Shown here: positions 11,199 to 22,073 of the stretch, piece by piece | Layout of the letters: each line of letters opens with the position of its first letter | Position numbering within the stretch: position 1 is the stretch's first letter | Assembly: GCA_018466975.1 (NCBI GenBank) | Contig: CM031563.1 | Coordinates: 930,001 to 994,000 of the forward strand | Source of the DNA: Sparassis latifolia | Taxonomy: Eukaryota; Basidiomycota; Agaricomycetes; Polyporales; Sparassidaceae | Direction: 5' to 3' | DNA length: 64,000 bases | Notes under the pieces: generated by a model | The model's input: only the letters and a program-made list of their open reading frames with translations | Told to the model about the DNA's origin: nothing | Database searches by the model: none | Position numbers and translations under genes: made by a program

Positions 11199-12180
11199 TC
11201 ACGCCCTGTCCTTGCCTTTGCTTGAATCTGCGGGTGGCGTCTCTTCCCCATCGGACGAAGTTTGTTCGTCACTCTCCTCCATGCTTTCCTCACCCTGCTC
11301 CTGCTGCGGGGCGTCTGTGCGGGAGTGAACACGAGCATGTCTGCGCATATTGCTCTGGACGCTGAAGCTGCGGCCGCAGCCGGGGTAGGGACACATGAAC
11401 GCTGGGAATGCAAGCAAAGTCAGCCAGCGCGACTGTAATTTTATTCTGCGAGATACTCGCGTTTCTCTCCGGTATGAGTGTTGAGGTGGATCTGGAAAAA
11501 TCAGTATTTCCTGCGCAACGGCATGAAAAAAAGCGTACCTTCAAGCTACTGGGCCGAGTGAAACCCTTACCGCAGTAACCGCACTCATACTTGGATAACC
11601 GTTCAGCAGAGAAATCACCTAGAGAAGCGGCCGAGGGACCGGGCAGCGGAATGGACTGCTGCTGCATTGCAGGCAGAGACGTCGAGTACGGATACGTTCC
11701 GCTCGCCATGGCGCTCCTGTCCAGTGCCTGCGGCGGATACGCCGACGGATGTACAAGTCCATGCGGAGGATACTGCTGGGGTGCATCGTAAGCCTGCGAG
11801 CGATACAAGGGGTCCGACGGGTTACTCAGATGCCCCCCAGAGCTGGACGATCCAGGATGACCGTGGTGAGAGGGGTGCGAATGGGACGATATCAGGGAGC
11901 TGCTCCGCTGACCAGCGGAAGGAGATGATGACGCGTATCGACGCTCTTCGTCCTGCAAAGTAAGGCGATGGAACGGTATATGGGGAGAGGAGGTCGGCTG
12001 ACGGGCCTGTGGAGGTGGAACAGACTGCGACAGTTCCGCTGTGGACACTCGTCCGGTGAAATTCGCGTAGATGACAGTCAAGGGTGACTTACTTCCAAAC
12101 AGTTGCCGAATGGGAGGAAGAGTCGGTCGCTGCTCGCCTCGTCGAGAGATTTCGGGTGGAGGTGATTGGCGAGGTGGCAT
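11199..12180 (-). CDS. C2H2 zinc-finger transcription factor (two fingers)
   Basis: Exons are 12093-12180, 11539-12038, 11461-11491 and 11199-11401, giving about 273 residues. The 54-nt intron 12039-12092 is a multiple of three, so retention would also stay in frame. The N-terminal half is rich in Ser, Pro, His and Tyr. Two C-terminal fingers are built across introns: first YECGYCGKGF with SSLKIHLNTH, the linker TGEKP, then FMCPYPGCGRSF with NMRRHARVH. Both have the Cys2His2 ligands. An acidic tail (EESMEESDEQ) follows. The TGEKP linker needs a GC-AG intron at 11402-11460. The finger pattern is common in Agaricomycete regulators, but I cannot name the target genes or an orthologue. Confidence 0.88.
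11402..11460 (-). other. GC-AG intron between the two zinc fingers
   Basis: On the minus strand the exon ends GAGAAAC, followed by GCGAGT. The acceptor CCCAG ends at 11402 and the next exon starts CGTTC. The join yields GEKPFMCP, the standard C2H2 linker. Confidence 0.8.
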
Positions 12181-13161
12181 CGGGCGGAAGACAGTGTGAG
12201 GGATGAGGATGAAAGCACAAAGATTCGGACAGACGTATATGTACCTCCAGGAAAAAAGGTGAAAACTACAACGCGCCAAACGACCAACAGGTCATCGCAT
12301 GCTGATTACTGTCAATCAGTGGATGCCGATCCCCAGACGCACAGTCCGGGCACTCTTAACTACAGAGTGGCGGTCTCCAAGATGCGTGTGGCCGCCAGCA
12401 ACGGTGTTGATGACAGTCGTGAACGAGAAGACGTACGCACGTAGAATATGGCGGCTAGGATGAGTGCCACGAATAGCATAAGGCTTCACTCGCCGTGTGC
12501 GAGTATAAAGACGCCCTGAGGAACAACTGAGATGCCATCGTGATTGCGGAAGGACTGGGTTGATGGGATGAGAGTAAGAGAGAAGGTGTGTGCGTCGGTG
12601 TCAAGTGGGTCGCCAGATCTCAAGATCGTGGCTGTACACGATTATCTGATGCAATGCTACCTGCGGCCATCCCCGCCCTAAAGGCAGACGAAAAGCTAGA
12701 GCCAACGCTCGCTGGCCTGTCTCGCTATGTTGGATTTGCTTTCCCCAGGGTTGGGTCCATTACCGGGCGCAATCACGAATTTCCACGCAACTCAGCGAGC
12801 CCTCCACAATTTGGAGCAAATGCGGAATCATACTCCGTGGCAGCCTGGTCGCAGTAATCAATGACAGCAAGCATGTCGCCGAAAACCTTCGAGTGAGTCG
12901 ATCAACGGACTTACTTCATGGCTTGACGTTGGCGGATCATCGCTCCGCTCTTCAATGCATCGAGACCGGACTTCCTTCACACAGACTGTCCGTCGGGGTT
13001 ATAGCCAGTCCGACTTGGGGAGAGTAATCTAATCGAGACGTCGTCGCTCATATATCATATATGATGGAAACACACTTTACTTATGACTCGTCGATCTGAC
13101 AGGATGTACATTAACACTGGCGATGACGCGACCCAGAAGCCGGCAGGAACGAACGATGCCT
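12181..13161. other. Intergenic, 5' of C2H2 gene and 3' of BolA gene
   Basis: No gene is recognised. A 7-bp palindrome around CATATATCATATATG lies near 13050. It probably holds the C2H2 promoter and leader. Confidence 0.45.
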
Positions 13162-13735
13162 CTATGCAGCGGCTTCTTTCTGTGATTCCTCCGGTGTCTT
13201 AGTCTTCAACGATAGTGCATGTAGACCTTGAGACAACTCGTCTGACAGAGCAGAGTAAATCATCCGATGTCTCTGCATTGTAGTCTGGGATAATCAGTCG
13301 TACCCCTCAGCTATGAATGTCTCCGCCATGAATAACAGGCTGCATGAGCTCACCTTGCCTCGGAACGCCTCGGAGACAACTTGTATGGAAAAGTCTACAC
13401 AGTTGAGATGATACTCAGTACTCGCAGCACCCTCACTACATGAATCTGCGGAACAGCTTTGTGCGAACGTGAAGGAACAATACGTACGAGTTTCCCCACT
13501 TCCTCCGCCCTGCGCTCTCATGGCAGCGTGATGACGGTGTTGCCACGAGTCGTTCGTGATACCCAAGTCGAGAGGTTGCAACGCAGCAGTAAGCTGTGAG
13601 TAGAAGCAGTGTGATTGTGCCTCTAAGTGCTCAATATTCAATGCGTCTGATATCACACACCTTCTCACGGATAGAGCCTTCTACAGGACCTGCGGACGAA
13701 GCGCGCGGATCAGGGGTCGCAGAGAGAGACGACAT
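13162..13735 (-). CDS. BolA-family protein
   Basis: Four exons: 13661-13735, 13488-13593, 13354-13394 and 13162-13284, giving 114 residues with phases that close. The BolA fold is readable in order: SIREKLTAALQPLDLGI, then a conserved small-residue/His stretch ending GSGETHFSIQVVSEAF, then GKTTMQRHRMIYSAL and LHALSLKTKTPEE. The conserved His of QRHR(M/L)IY and the ETHF turn are present. BolA proteins act with monothiol glutaredoxins in iron-sulphur cluster handling and iron sensing. No strong presequence is seen, although a Ser/Ala-rich N-terminus (MSSLSATPDPRASSAG) precedes the domain, so cytosolic versus mitochondrial location is open. The gene diverges from the Clr2-domain gene across 650 bp. 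Confidence 0.9.
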
Positions 13736-14386
13736 AGCCGTGATGTGCGTTCTTAACGGACGGTTTCGAGTGAAGAAGATGGGTCTGCGCACGAGAGCCA
13801 GCATCGACACTGTCAGCTGGTGTCAATCAAGTGTCCAGTGTCAAGTGTTACCGCAGCCGCAGAGGAGATGCAAAAAAGAAAGTAATTTATCTGATCATAA
13901 GTAACTGGTCAAATATACCAGCCAATCAGCGTCGACATGGACAAAGCCGGATACTGAGAATACATACAGTACATATATGCCAGTCAAGTGGCGAAGTCGA
14001 GCAAAATTAGCGGCAGATTCGCAGGGAACTCAGTTGTACAAGTTCATCGGCTCCTCAAGCTTCAAGGCCTCAAGGCCTCACACTGGCTGAGCTGAGGCCG
14101 TGCTGAGCTCAACTGAAGACTACCGGTGCACAAATGATGAGGATATCGACAAGTTCCTTCATCCACGACAGCAGCCTCAGCGTAACTCAACGTCAGCTAC
14201 AAATTTTAAACCACGACTGCAACAGAATACAAAGTCCGTTGCCAGGTTCAAAATGGATCTTCAGGGCTGACCGCTTACGTCATCACAATATCTTTGAGGT
14301 TCGGCTGCAGCTTTACCACTTTGATCAATAAAGACTTGGTTCTACACCACATCCCACGCATATATACCCTGCGTACTTGCTCGCGA
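13736..14386. other. Divergent promoter region, BolA (-) / Clr2-domain gene (+)
   Basis: No gene is recognised. A short direct duplication CAAGGCCTCAAGGCCTCA occurs at about 14063-14080, and a TATATA run at about 14360-14366 could be a TATA element of the plus-strand gene. Confidence 0.4.
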
Positions 14387-15160
14387 ATGTCGTCCCAGCA
14401 TTTGGACATCATAATCCAAATGCCTTGGTATACGGCTATCTATCACCCTGCAACAAATGCCCTTGCCATCTCTATCCACGAGGGTGCTACAGATGCCGTT
14501 TCCGCCAACAGGCCAGAGAACACTTCACCACAGCCCAATGCTCAGGGCAAGGTGGATTATTTTGCAGAACCGGAATCCGACAAGCTGAGTCACTGGAAGA
14601 AGAAGTTGGGAGAAACCGTGGTTAGTCTTGTGAGGGAAGACTTTGACCGGCGAGGCATAGGAATATGTAAGTGTACATTTATGGATGCTTCTAAACATCC
14701 CATCTACATTGATGTATTTCTACCAAGGGCCCAGGTATGAACAGGCTTTGGTCATCGATTTCCCAAAGGATTACAAATTGTACGTGCACAAGAGCGGTGA
14801 CCGCCACGTACCGAGAGATGACGCGTACCTCTTTGGTGAGAATACATCCCACATTGAAATGCCGACATTCAAAACCTATTCTCAGGTTCTCATTATGTGC
14901 ACGTTTTCCGTTCTCCCGAGGAATTTACTCCGCACCTCAAGTGGCTTATGCGGGGAAGCCCAATGAAGGATGGCAGGCGGGATTGTCACTGCAAGTATTG
15001 TGATCCGTCGCGCACGCAGACGGAAATATCTCGTGAGCTTCACCATAAAAAGACGGAGGTGGAGGTCGGAAGGGGGGCGGGAAGCGTAAGGACGGAACAC
15101 GGGGCACAAAGAAGTCGCAGTTTCCGAGCGACATTCCTTTCAAGGACTACACCAAGTTGA
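14387..15160 (+). CDS. Clr2 N-terminal-domain protein (possible heterochromatin factor)
   Basis: Exons are 14387-14666, 14728-14835 and 14886-15160, about 220 residues. The middle resembles the cryptic-loci-regulator 2 N-terminal domain: KLYVHKSGDR, DDAYLFGSHYVHVFRSPEEF, HLKWLMRG and a CHCKYC cysteine cluster that could bind zinc. In fission yeast Clr2 belongs to the SHREC silencing complex. The remaining Clr2 domains are absent. After ISRELHH the frame I follow becomes Arg-rich and stops at 15160. Another frame from about 15053 (GGGGRKGGGKRKDGTRG..., to a TGA at 15177-15179) has more natural composition. This suggests a one-base indel, an unrecognised splice, or a decayed 3' end. Confidence 0.72.
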
Positions 15161-15179
15161 ATACAGGCACAGCATCCTG

Positions 15180-15585
15180 AGTATGCACTGCGTAGTCTTC
15201 TGTCTTCCTTTTCCTCCCCGATTACCTTTTACAAGATTTCAATCATTTATCCTGCTAATTTGCATGCTCTGCTAGTTACATTGTGTCTGCTATCTGTTTG
15301 TCCAGTTCCGCTATCATTCTCTGCAGATGTAGCACAGCTTGTATCCCCCGCTGATTTTCCTCATCGGAATATGTTATGTGTCGCTAGGATTTGCTTCGGA
15401 CGCGTCGCGTGGTTGGAGACTTGACACGGTGTGACTGAACGCGTTCGAGTGTGACGACTCGTGCTTGCGGCACCGGCGTGGTCCACATATCGAACCTAAT
15501 CCAGACGCCGACCATCATCATTCAAGTTGTTCGTCGCCAAGTCCAACCCAGAAAGATCGTCTAGCAAGCTGAACTGCTACCGACA
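15180..15585. other. Intergenic, same-strand spacer
   Basis: The 3' flank of the Clr2-domain gene and the 5' flank of the next plus-strand gene. It is pyrimidine-rich at about 15185-15320. No gene is seen. Confidence 0.4.
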
Positions 15586-17238
15586 ATGTCTGTGTTGTCA
15601 ACCAGCCATACTCGCACTATGGTCATGCATCAGAATCAGAGAGGAATGGTCGATACATGTTTTGAAGAAGGACAATATGAATCAGGAATAGCACTACTTG
15701 ACCAGCTCCGATCACCGAGACATAGACCCTTTCAGTGAGTAGGCGGAAGCATTCTGTCTGCATAAGAATACTCAGGTGCGCTTCAGGCCACATATTCGTC
15801 AGCTCATCTACATCGCCCTCTACCCGCCTCCTCCTGCGGACACCAAAGAAACAGAAACTCTTCAGCTTGATTCGGCTTCACCCAGCAAGCTGCACTCGCG
15901 GTTGCATTGCATACAACACGGGTCCTCACAGTCACCCTCCCCCGCGGCCACGGATGCTGCGTTGCACCTGCTAACTGCATTCTCTTTGACGAATCTGCCG
16001 TGGGACCTGTTCAGCGCGTTGCCATCTTATCCCGCGTCCGCACTGGGAAGCCCTAAGACGGAGATCGATTACGACGACCCGGAGTCGTTTGTTGCTCGAC
16101 GCTCTGTCTGTATCACAAAGGCGAAGAACGTGTGGGAAATTCTCAAGGAAGGTTTCGTACAGCGGAAGGAAGATCCGATTGCGATGTCTCCCGTAAAGAA
16201 AGGCCGGCGGCGCGCTATCGTTGAGGAGCCTCCAGAGGATTCAAGTGTCGATAGAGAGCCTCGGCGCGTGGTAGGCCAGTACTCCTGGCCCATACTCGGT
16301 TGGCTTCTGTCTATCTTCGAGAAAGATGAGAAGCTCGCGGAAGACAACGCCCAACGTGGGTCGTCGCAGAGTTCGATTATGCCCGTATCCCTGATCCCAT
16401 CTCCCGTAGCCCGCTATTCTTCCTTACTTTTATCTCAAATACCGCCTCCACGAACAAAGACAGACGCGCGTTGGGACGTGGAGGCTCCGTTAGATATCGT
16501 GATGTACTGCTTGGAGCAGACCCACCCGCAGCAGGCACTCATGGGTGCCCGACTTCTCGCACTGGTCTGCCGTATTTCTATGTCGCCGCATTGAATGAGC
16601 GCCTGACGCAACATCTCTTCCCACAGCTGATAAACCTCGCCTCGACGACATTTATTGATTTCCCAATGTTCCTTAATGCCCTCGGCAGCCGCATCATGTC
16701 TTTGCAATCTGAGCAAGTAGCCTCTCTCTTCGCAATGCTCCCGCAATCAAAAAACGTCATGCAATTCAAGCTGACATTGTGTAAGAACTACCTCGCAGGC
16801 TCTTCTGAAACAGCCTCGAGGCCCAAACTACAGGCGAGAGCCCCACGACCAGTTCCGGCGCGCCGAAAACCCGCGGGCCCTTTGTCAGTGGAGAGCTCAA
16901 AGTCCTCCACTCCCGCACTGTCATATGCCTCCGGCCCAGTGTCAAGAAAATATCCCACGTTCACGGCGTCAGAGGTTCTCGAGCTGGTGAACGCTGCGCG
17001 AAGCCAAGACCAGTCCAGCGACGAACTCGCGCTCAGGATGAAATGGGAACTCGTACTCACGTACGCACTACTTCAGAAGCAGGCTGGTCCAGGCACCGCT
17101 GGCGCGGAGTGGCAGATCATGCTGCGTGACGGGCGCGTGGTGGAAGCGCTGAAGGCGTCCGCAGGGGACGGGTTCACAGCCACGGGGGGCATCTCAGTTC
17201 AGAGTATGCAGCAAATTCTCTCTGTGTTCTTGGCGTAG
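15586..17238 (+). CDS. Conserved-looking protein of unknown function
   Basis: Three exons: 15586-15734, 15787-16564 and 16627-17238, giving 512 residues. I do not recognise the family. The first exon reads EEGQYESGIALLDQLRSP and joins to a helical PHIRQLIYIALY stretch. The long second exon has Trp/Leu-rich helical segments (YSWPILGWLLSIFEKDEKLAE) separated by basic and Pro-rich linkers. The last exon holds INLASTTFIDFPMFLNALGSRI, a Pro/Arg/Ser linker and a helical C-terminus. No membrane segment or signal peptide is evident. The second intron (16565-16626) uses a weak GTCTGC donor but has a CTGAC branch point, a pyrimidine tract and a closing phase. A frameshift is the alternative. An alpha-helical scaffold protein is a guess only. 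Confidence 0.72.
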
Positions 17239-17643
17239 CAGATGTCCGCAGTGCTGTGGAGTACGATGGTGTTTGACATCGTCAGACCTACCCACGAGGG
17301 CGCTCCGAAATTGCATACTGTGGATGCTCATTGCAACGATGACTCCGCGGCGAAGGGGCAGATAGACGACGACCGATAGATAGCGATGACATGCTTCAAA
17401 GAGTAGAATGATGGTCATCATTCGAGCAGAAACCATGGCTTCGACGTGAGTTTTGAGGTGTATGTTGACATCTGCAAGCGCAGTGAACTTTGTTATTAAA
17501 TGACACTGGCATTTGGCAATTGGCGGTGACGTTTGAGCTTATCTGCGCAATCCCAGTTTGCGGTATCGCTGTGAGAGCAACACCCTTGGAAGACATCCTA
17601 AGAGTAGCCTAGCGGGCACGGCGGTTAAGACATCGCGTTTCAA
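17239..17643. other. Convergent 3' spacer
   Basis: Between the unknown plus-strand gene and the minus-strand CREG-like gene. No gene is seen. Confidence 0.45.
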
Positions 17644-18588
17644 TCATGAACAACAAGAGCTCCAGGTTGCATACTGCTCGACGAGGTTGGGCCTGTCGTT
17701 AGCATGCGAAGAGTCCGGTGATTGATACATCCCCAGCGGTATGTATCCAATGTAGTGCTCGCTCCCGAACCCTCCTACGTAGTAAACCGTCTGGGGCGGT
17801 GATGGTAAGCCGCTGTAGTAGCAGCAACGCAGCTATGGTCACTCACGTGGGGGTCAAATATCGCCCAATAAGCCTAATGAAAGAGGTGTATTTCAGCATC
17901 CACGTGGACATCATGCACACACAACAGAAAACGAACGATACACTGACGATGTGAGGTTCACGCGGCCCCGGAAGCCAACGACGAGCGTCCGGATGTCGCG
18001 CGAGGTAGCACAAGGAAATGCTTCCAACATTTGGTACGTTCTTGATGTCCTTATACACGGTTACACTACCCATTAACGCAACACGAGCACGACTGGCATC
18101 TGGGCGGGCAGTTGTTATGGATATTGAAGCTTCGTGACTCTCCGAGGATAAGATGTTGCGGCCATGTCGAGAGATAGGCATGAGGAGAAGAGTGAGCGAG
18201 CCATTTCCATGGCAGCTGTAAAAGTCCAGTGAGCTTGAACTTCGGACGTGTCAAGTTAGGGGACGCCGCTCACCTGGCATAATATTCCTGTAGCGAAAAC
18301 GGAACACCTGCCCCGAGTCTCGCGTCACAGGTGGCCCGGGTATCAAGAAAAACGTTGGATATACCTGCTAGGTCTGGGTGTGTTTCGGGGTAGATCGTTG
18401 CCATCGTGCCCACCGATTCGGACGAATCGACAAGCATCCTAGCCAGGATGGCTGAATCGGCAAATTCAGGCGTAAGCCATTTGTTGTGGTGAATTATGGT
18501 TACCTGCGTCATCTACAGTCTCATATCCTTCTGCCACAGATACGACGATGATCATGCACACAAAAGACAGCCATTGGGAGAGCAACAT
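17644..18588 (-). CDS. Secreted CREG-like protein (FMN-binding split-barrel fold)
   Basis: Six exons: 18504-18588, 18365-18451, 18274-18307, 17948-18215, 17847-17873 and 17644-17790, giving 215 residues with phases that close. The N-terminus is a clear signal peptide (MLLSQWLSFVCMIIVVSVAEG). The body matches the CREG/pyridoxamine-oxidase-like pattern: AILARMLVDSSESVGTMAT, GVPFSLQEYYASC, NGSLTLLLMPIS, ARVALMGSVTVY, YLARHPDARRWL, HIAYWAIFDPH and VYYVGGFGSEHYIGYI. Animal CREG1 is a secreted or lysosomal glycoprotein that has the flavin-oxidase fold but lacks typical FMN use. The fungal role is unknown, with the vacuole or outside of the cell likely. The Asn of NGS could be glycosylated. The gene starts 234 bp downstream of the ligase stop on the same strand. 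Confidence 0.88.
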
Positions 18589-18822
18589 GACTGCACGGGA
18601 CGATCAGAGAAGGAACCGTAGAAGTTACCAAATCCGACGAGTCATCCCGATCGAAGAACCTCAAGCTTCACATCTAGATAAGGCTTCTACCGTACACATC
18701 GACCCTGAGGTCTTCGATCCAGATACCATCGAACAGTATGACACGAAAAGTGAAACTTACGCTCATGGATATTGTGGTATGGATGCAAAATACTATCGAT
18801 GGGTGCAAACAACTACGAAACT

Positions 18823-21800
18823 TCAGCCAGTAGAAGCCTCAGAGTCCATCCGCTCAGCGTCCTCCAAATCAACATCCACAAGATCACCATCATCAGCACC
18901 CGTCCTATCCTTGCCTGTGGCTTGCTGAATGCGATACATATTTGCCAGAAATTCTGGAGTGCTGGCTTGTTCTAGACCTTTGTCTTCCCTGATTTTGATG
19001 AAACGAGGGAACCGGAGACTGAGTCCTCTTGTCTGGGAGACCAGACCTAAGGCAGCGACCGAGACTGGACTCATTGTGATGCTGACATGTGCAGTGATCA
19101 GCATGAGCATCGCTGCACGAGAAAACTGAGGACATACTCGGCGCCACGTATCTCCCATACTTCCTGAGGTTTGAAGTATACTTCTGGTCGAAGGCCTATC
19201 ATGCAGGGATGATAATGCATTGGTCACAGACATCGAGATTGGATCACATACCCCCAGTCTCTACAGCAGGACTCCACAACGGCTGTCGTGAGCAAGTCTC
19301 CGAGTTTTCCGGGTAACGTTCTTTCATGTTCTACGGTTTGTCAGCTGATCAGTATGAAATGTCAGAAATTTCCACCTACTTTATAAAAAACGTCGGAGAA
19401 TCCTATAGCCTATCAGTAAGCGCAACAGACAATCCCAGAGTTATATGTGATGTACCTGACATGCATTTGCAAACACCAACCAATTTGCCCGTTTCCGACT
19501 CCCATACAGCGAGCAAGACCGGACTCCACCACTGCGCCTTCCTTCCATTGCCATGCCATGCACCAATGGGAACGAGATCAAGGCTGTCCCCCAGGCCGGT
19601 GACATAATCCTTCTTCAGTTTGAGCCACGCAGATGTTCGTTTGTCTGCAGTCCGGCAGACCGTCAGGTCGAACATTGACATTCAACAGGAAAGAGTTACC
19701 AGGCTCATATGTAGCTGGCAACGGCTTTCGTCTTGATTTTCCCTTTTCAGAATCTTCAAGGACTTCGCCATTGTCTAGGAGCTAAAGTCGAACCCAGAAG
19801 TTAGCGAGAAGTCATCGGAGACGTAACATCTGATGAACTAACTTTTATCATAAGTCCCTCGCAGGAACTATTCACTGCTGTCTGCCAAAACTCCTCGATA
19901 GCTTCTCGGCCTTCCTCGCTCTCACAGCTTTGTACATGGTCGAACCGAGCAGCACCCTTCTGTTCGGGTATTACAGGAGGGAAGCGAGATCGTAGGAGAG
20001 CTCTGCGTTCTCGAAATGGCCGTTCCAAAAGAATCTAATGCAATTGTCTCAGCCACGAGCGCAACAGGGCGAAGATGGGAATCCCGTACCTGCTCGTCGA
20101 GATACATGATATCGAAGGCATAGACGCAGACCGAAATCTTGACGTCATCAAGTTTCACGTCTTTGCGTGCCCTGTTTGCTAGGTCTTGGAATGACTTCAG
20201 ACTACCGCTATTAGGGTCAATGGCGACGATTTCAGCATCAATGATAAAAGAACCCGCTCGAGACTTGCACATGTCTGTGACAAGTGCTACCACGTCTGGA
20301 TACTGCCCAAACAGTTCAGTCTCAGAAACCGGATTCATGTGAAGAAGGCACACAGACCTTGTCCGTCATATCCTCCAAGTGACGGGAGAAAAGTTTCACA
20401 TAAACTTGTGAGTTGTCATCCCTGGAGGCATGGATTTGGGCACGCTGACCATCGTACTTGAACTCCGCAGAGAAGGGTAAAAGCTCCAACCGACTATAAA
20501 TCTCGTCCAGGGAACGGGTAGGCGAGCCCAGCGTAGGCAGTAGCGGGATACCTTGCCGTGACACAAGGTCAAGCGAAACCAACATCGTCCGTCGAGACAC
20601 TCACCTACAGTGAGCGGTAACCGTACCGCGAGACCGTCCAAGCCCGCCTCGAGGAGGGCAGTAGCGATATGATCATAATTGGGATGTTGAACGTATACTT
20701 TCTTCACTAAACCCTCCGCCTTGTCAAAAAACTCGTTAAGGGTGTCTTCCGGTCGATCACCATGCTTCTTGTTCGCGTTTGTAGTGGTAGCTTTAGCGCG
20801 TAGCATGATTTCAGGTGAGACACAAAAAGGAGAATCGGAAGGAATAGGCACAGAGAGACCCGGCGGCGGAGTCAAAACCATGGCACGAGCTAGTGCAGTC
20901 AATATCGACGTCCTAACAGCGCCCACTCGCAGGTTCTGGGACAAGGTTCGGACTAGGAACCGAATTTCTTCCCCTTTCGCAGCAACAAGGAGCTGCTCCA
21001 CTATCGACTGTTTCTGTTTCGTGGCACCTTGTCCTTTTGCGTGGGCAATCTTGAGAAGCGACCCATAGACGCCAATAATGAGGAGCGGCGGATGTGGAAT
21101 CAAGGTGCGCACATTTGACTTAGCCTCGAAGGCGACGTCACCTAAATTGATTTAAGTTCAACGAAGCTCTGGCTATGCAACATGACCCACCTGCATCTCC
21201 AGTTGAAGTGTACAGGCGTTTCAATGCTGCAGAAGTGAGACCTGATATGTTTTGAATCGCTTTAGAGATAATGGAAGGCCCCAATCCTAATTCAATCGGA
21301 GAATATGGGGGTGAGAGCGAATTGGAGAGTAGATAAAGCGCCGGTAGGAGAGAAGGTGGATGATGCATCGTAATGGTTCGCAACGCGTTCGTCAGTGTAT
21401 TCAAGATCGTTATCCGAGACCGTGTACCCGATACCGTAGCCAAAGTATGGGCGAGAAACGAATACGGCGCCGGTGAGCCTGTAGGCCAAGTACCAGATTC
21501 CAGGTCATAATGAGCTGGATGCACGTGAAGGGCGCTGTAAGTCTGAGCTGCTTGTGGCGGTACTGAAGGACTGCCGGGAATAGAACGAGTAGCTGGACGG
21601 AGAGTGGGAGTAGACGGTCCTGCAATTTCAGTTGTAGAGGTTGCGGCTGCCGGGGTGATCTCGTCCTCAAGATCGACATCTATCACTTCCACCGTTGCGG
21701 GTCGTGGGACTTGGGCACCTCGACTGTTGGCGTTCTCGAGCTTGCGCAACGTATCCAAGTCAAGCCCGTCCTTCTCTGCTAACCTCCATGCATATAATGC

Positions 21801-22073
21801 GTCATCAGCAGTGATGTCGATATGGTCGTTCTGGAGCTGGACGCCAGCCGCGGTCGGAATAGTATGGGCCTTCTGTTTCGCCTTGCTCTTGGAAGGGCTA
21901 GCAGTGGACTCCCTCTTGGCAGATGCGTCAAAGTACCTGTGGAGGCTGTGCTGATCTGAGCTGCCTTTCGACTTCTTCCTCGATGGGGTCGAGGGTGAGG
22001 CCAGATTACGTTTCGACATGACGTTCCGAGTTAGCCTCGGAAGTAGTTGCCTGCCAGTGCTGAAGTTTATCAT
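18823..22073 (-). CDS. CDC9: ATP-dependent DNA ligase I
   Basis: Eleven exons: 21191-22073, 20605-21141, 20358-20551, 20090-20302, 19843-20034, 19700-19781, 19456-19644, a 23-nt exon at 19380-19402, 19252-19330, 19138-19195 and 18823-19081. All phases close: 884 residues from ATG 22019, or 902 from ATG 22073. In order: a PIP box (QHSLHRYF) for PCNA, an acidic Ser/Pro linker, the DNA-binding domain (FLVRTLSQNLRVGAVR), adenylation motif I with the nucleophile Lys in EFKYDGQRAQIH, FIIDAEIVAID, EGLMIK, TSAWLKLKKDY, and the OB-fold end (LSLRFPRFIKIREDKGLEQA). It seals nicks in Okazaki-fragment joining and excision repair. The upstream start adds MINFSTGRQLLPRLTRNV, which looks like a mitochondrial presequence, as in yeast Cdc9, where two starts serve two compartments. 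Confidence 0.95.
19380..19402 (-). other. 23-nt microexon of DNA ligase I
   Basis: It joins KCMSG to FSDVFYK. It is flanked by an acceptor ending CTATAG and the donor GTAGGT. Without it the conserved MSGFSD..FYK segment is lost and the phase fails. Confidence 0.85.
22020..22073 (-). promoter_or_regulatory. CDC9: Alternative-start extension of DNA ligase I, predicted mitochondrial presequence
   Basis: Eighteen in-frame codons, MINFSTGRQLLPRLTRNV, precede the nuclear-type start MSKRNL at 22019. The stretch has three Arg, no acidic residue and alternating hydrophobic positions, as expected of a matrix-targeting helix. Choosing between the two ATGs by leaky scanning or alternative transcription starts would decide location. 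Confidence 0.6.

Noticed and set aside
11290..12279. 329-residue minus-strand ORF read as one continuous protein
   Set aside because: It reads through two introns of the C2H2 gene; the spliced model restores both zinc fingers.
13294..13668. 124-residue minus-strand ORF as a separate gene
   Set aside because: It is intron plus exon read-through of the BolA gene and stops before the conserved QRHRMIY block.
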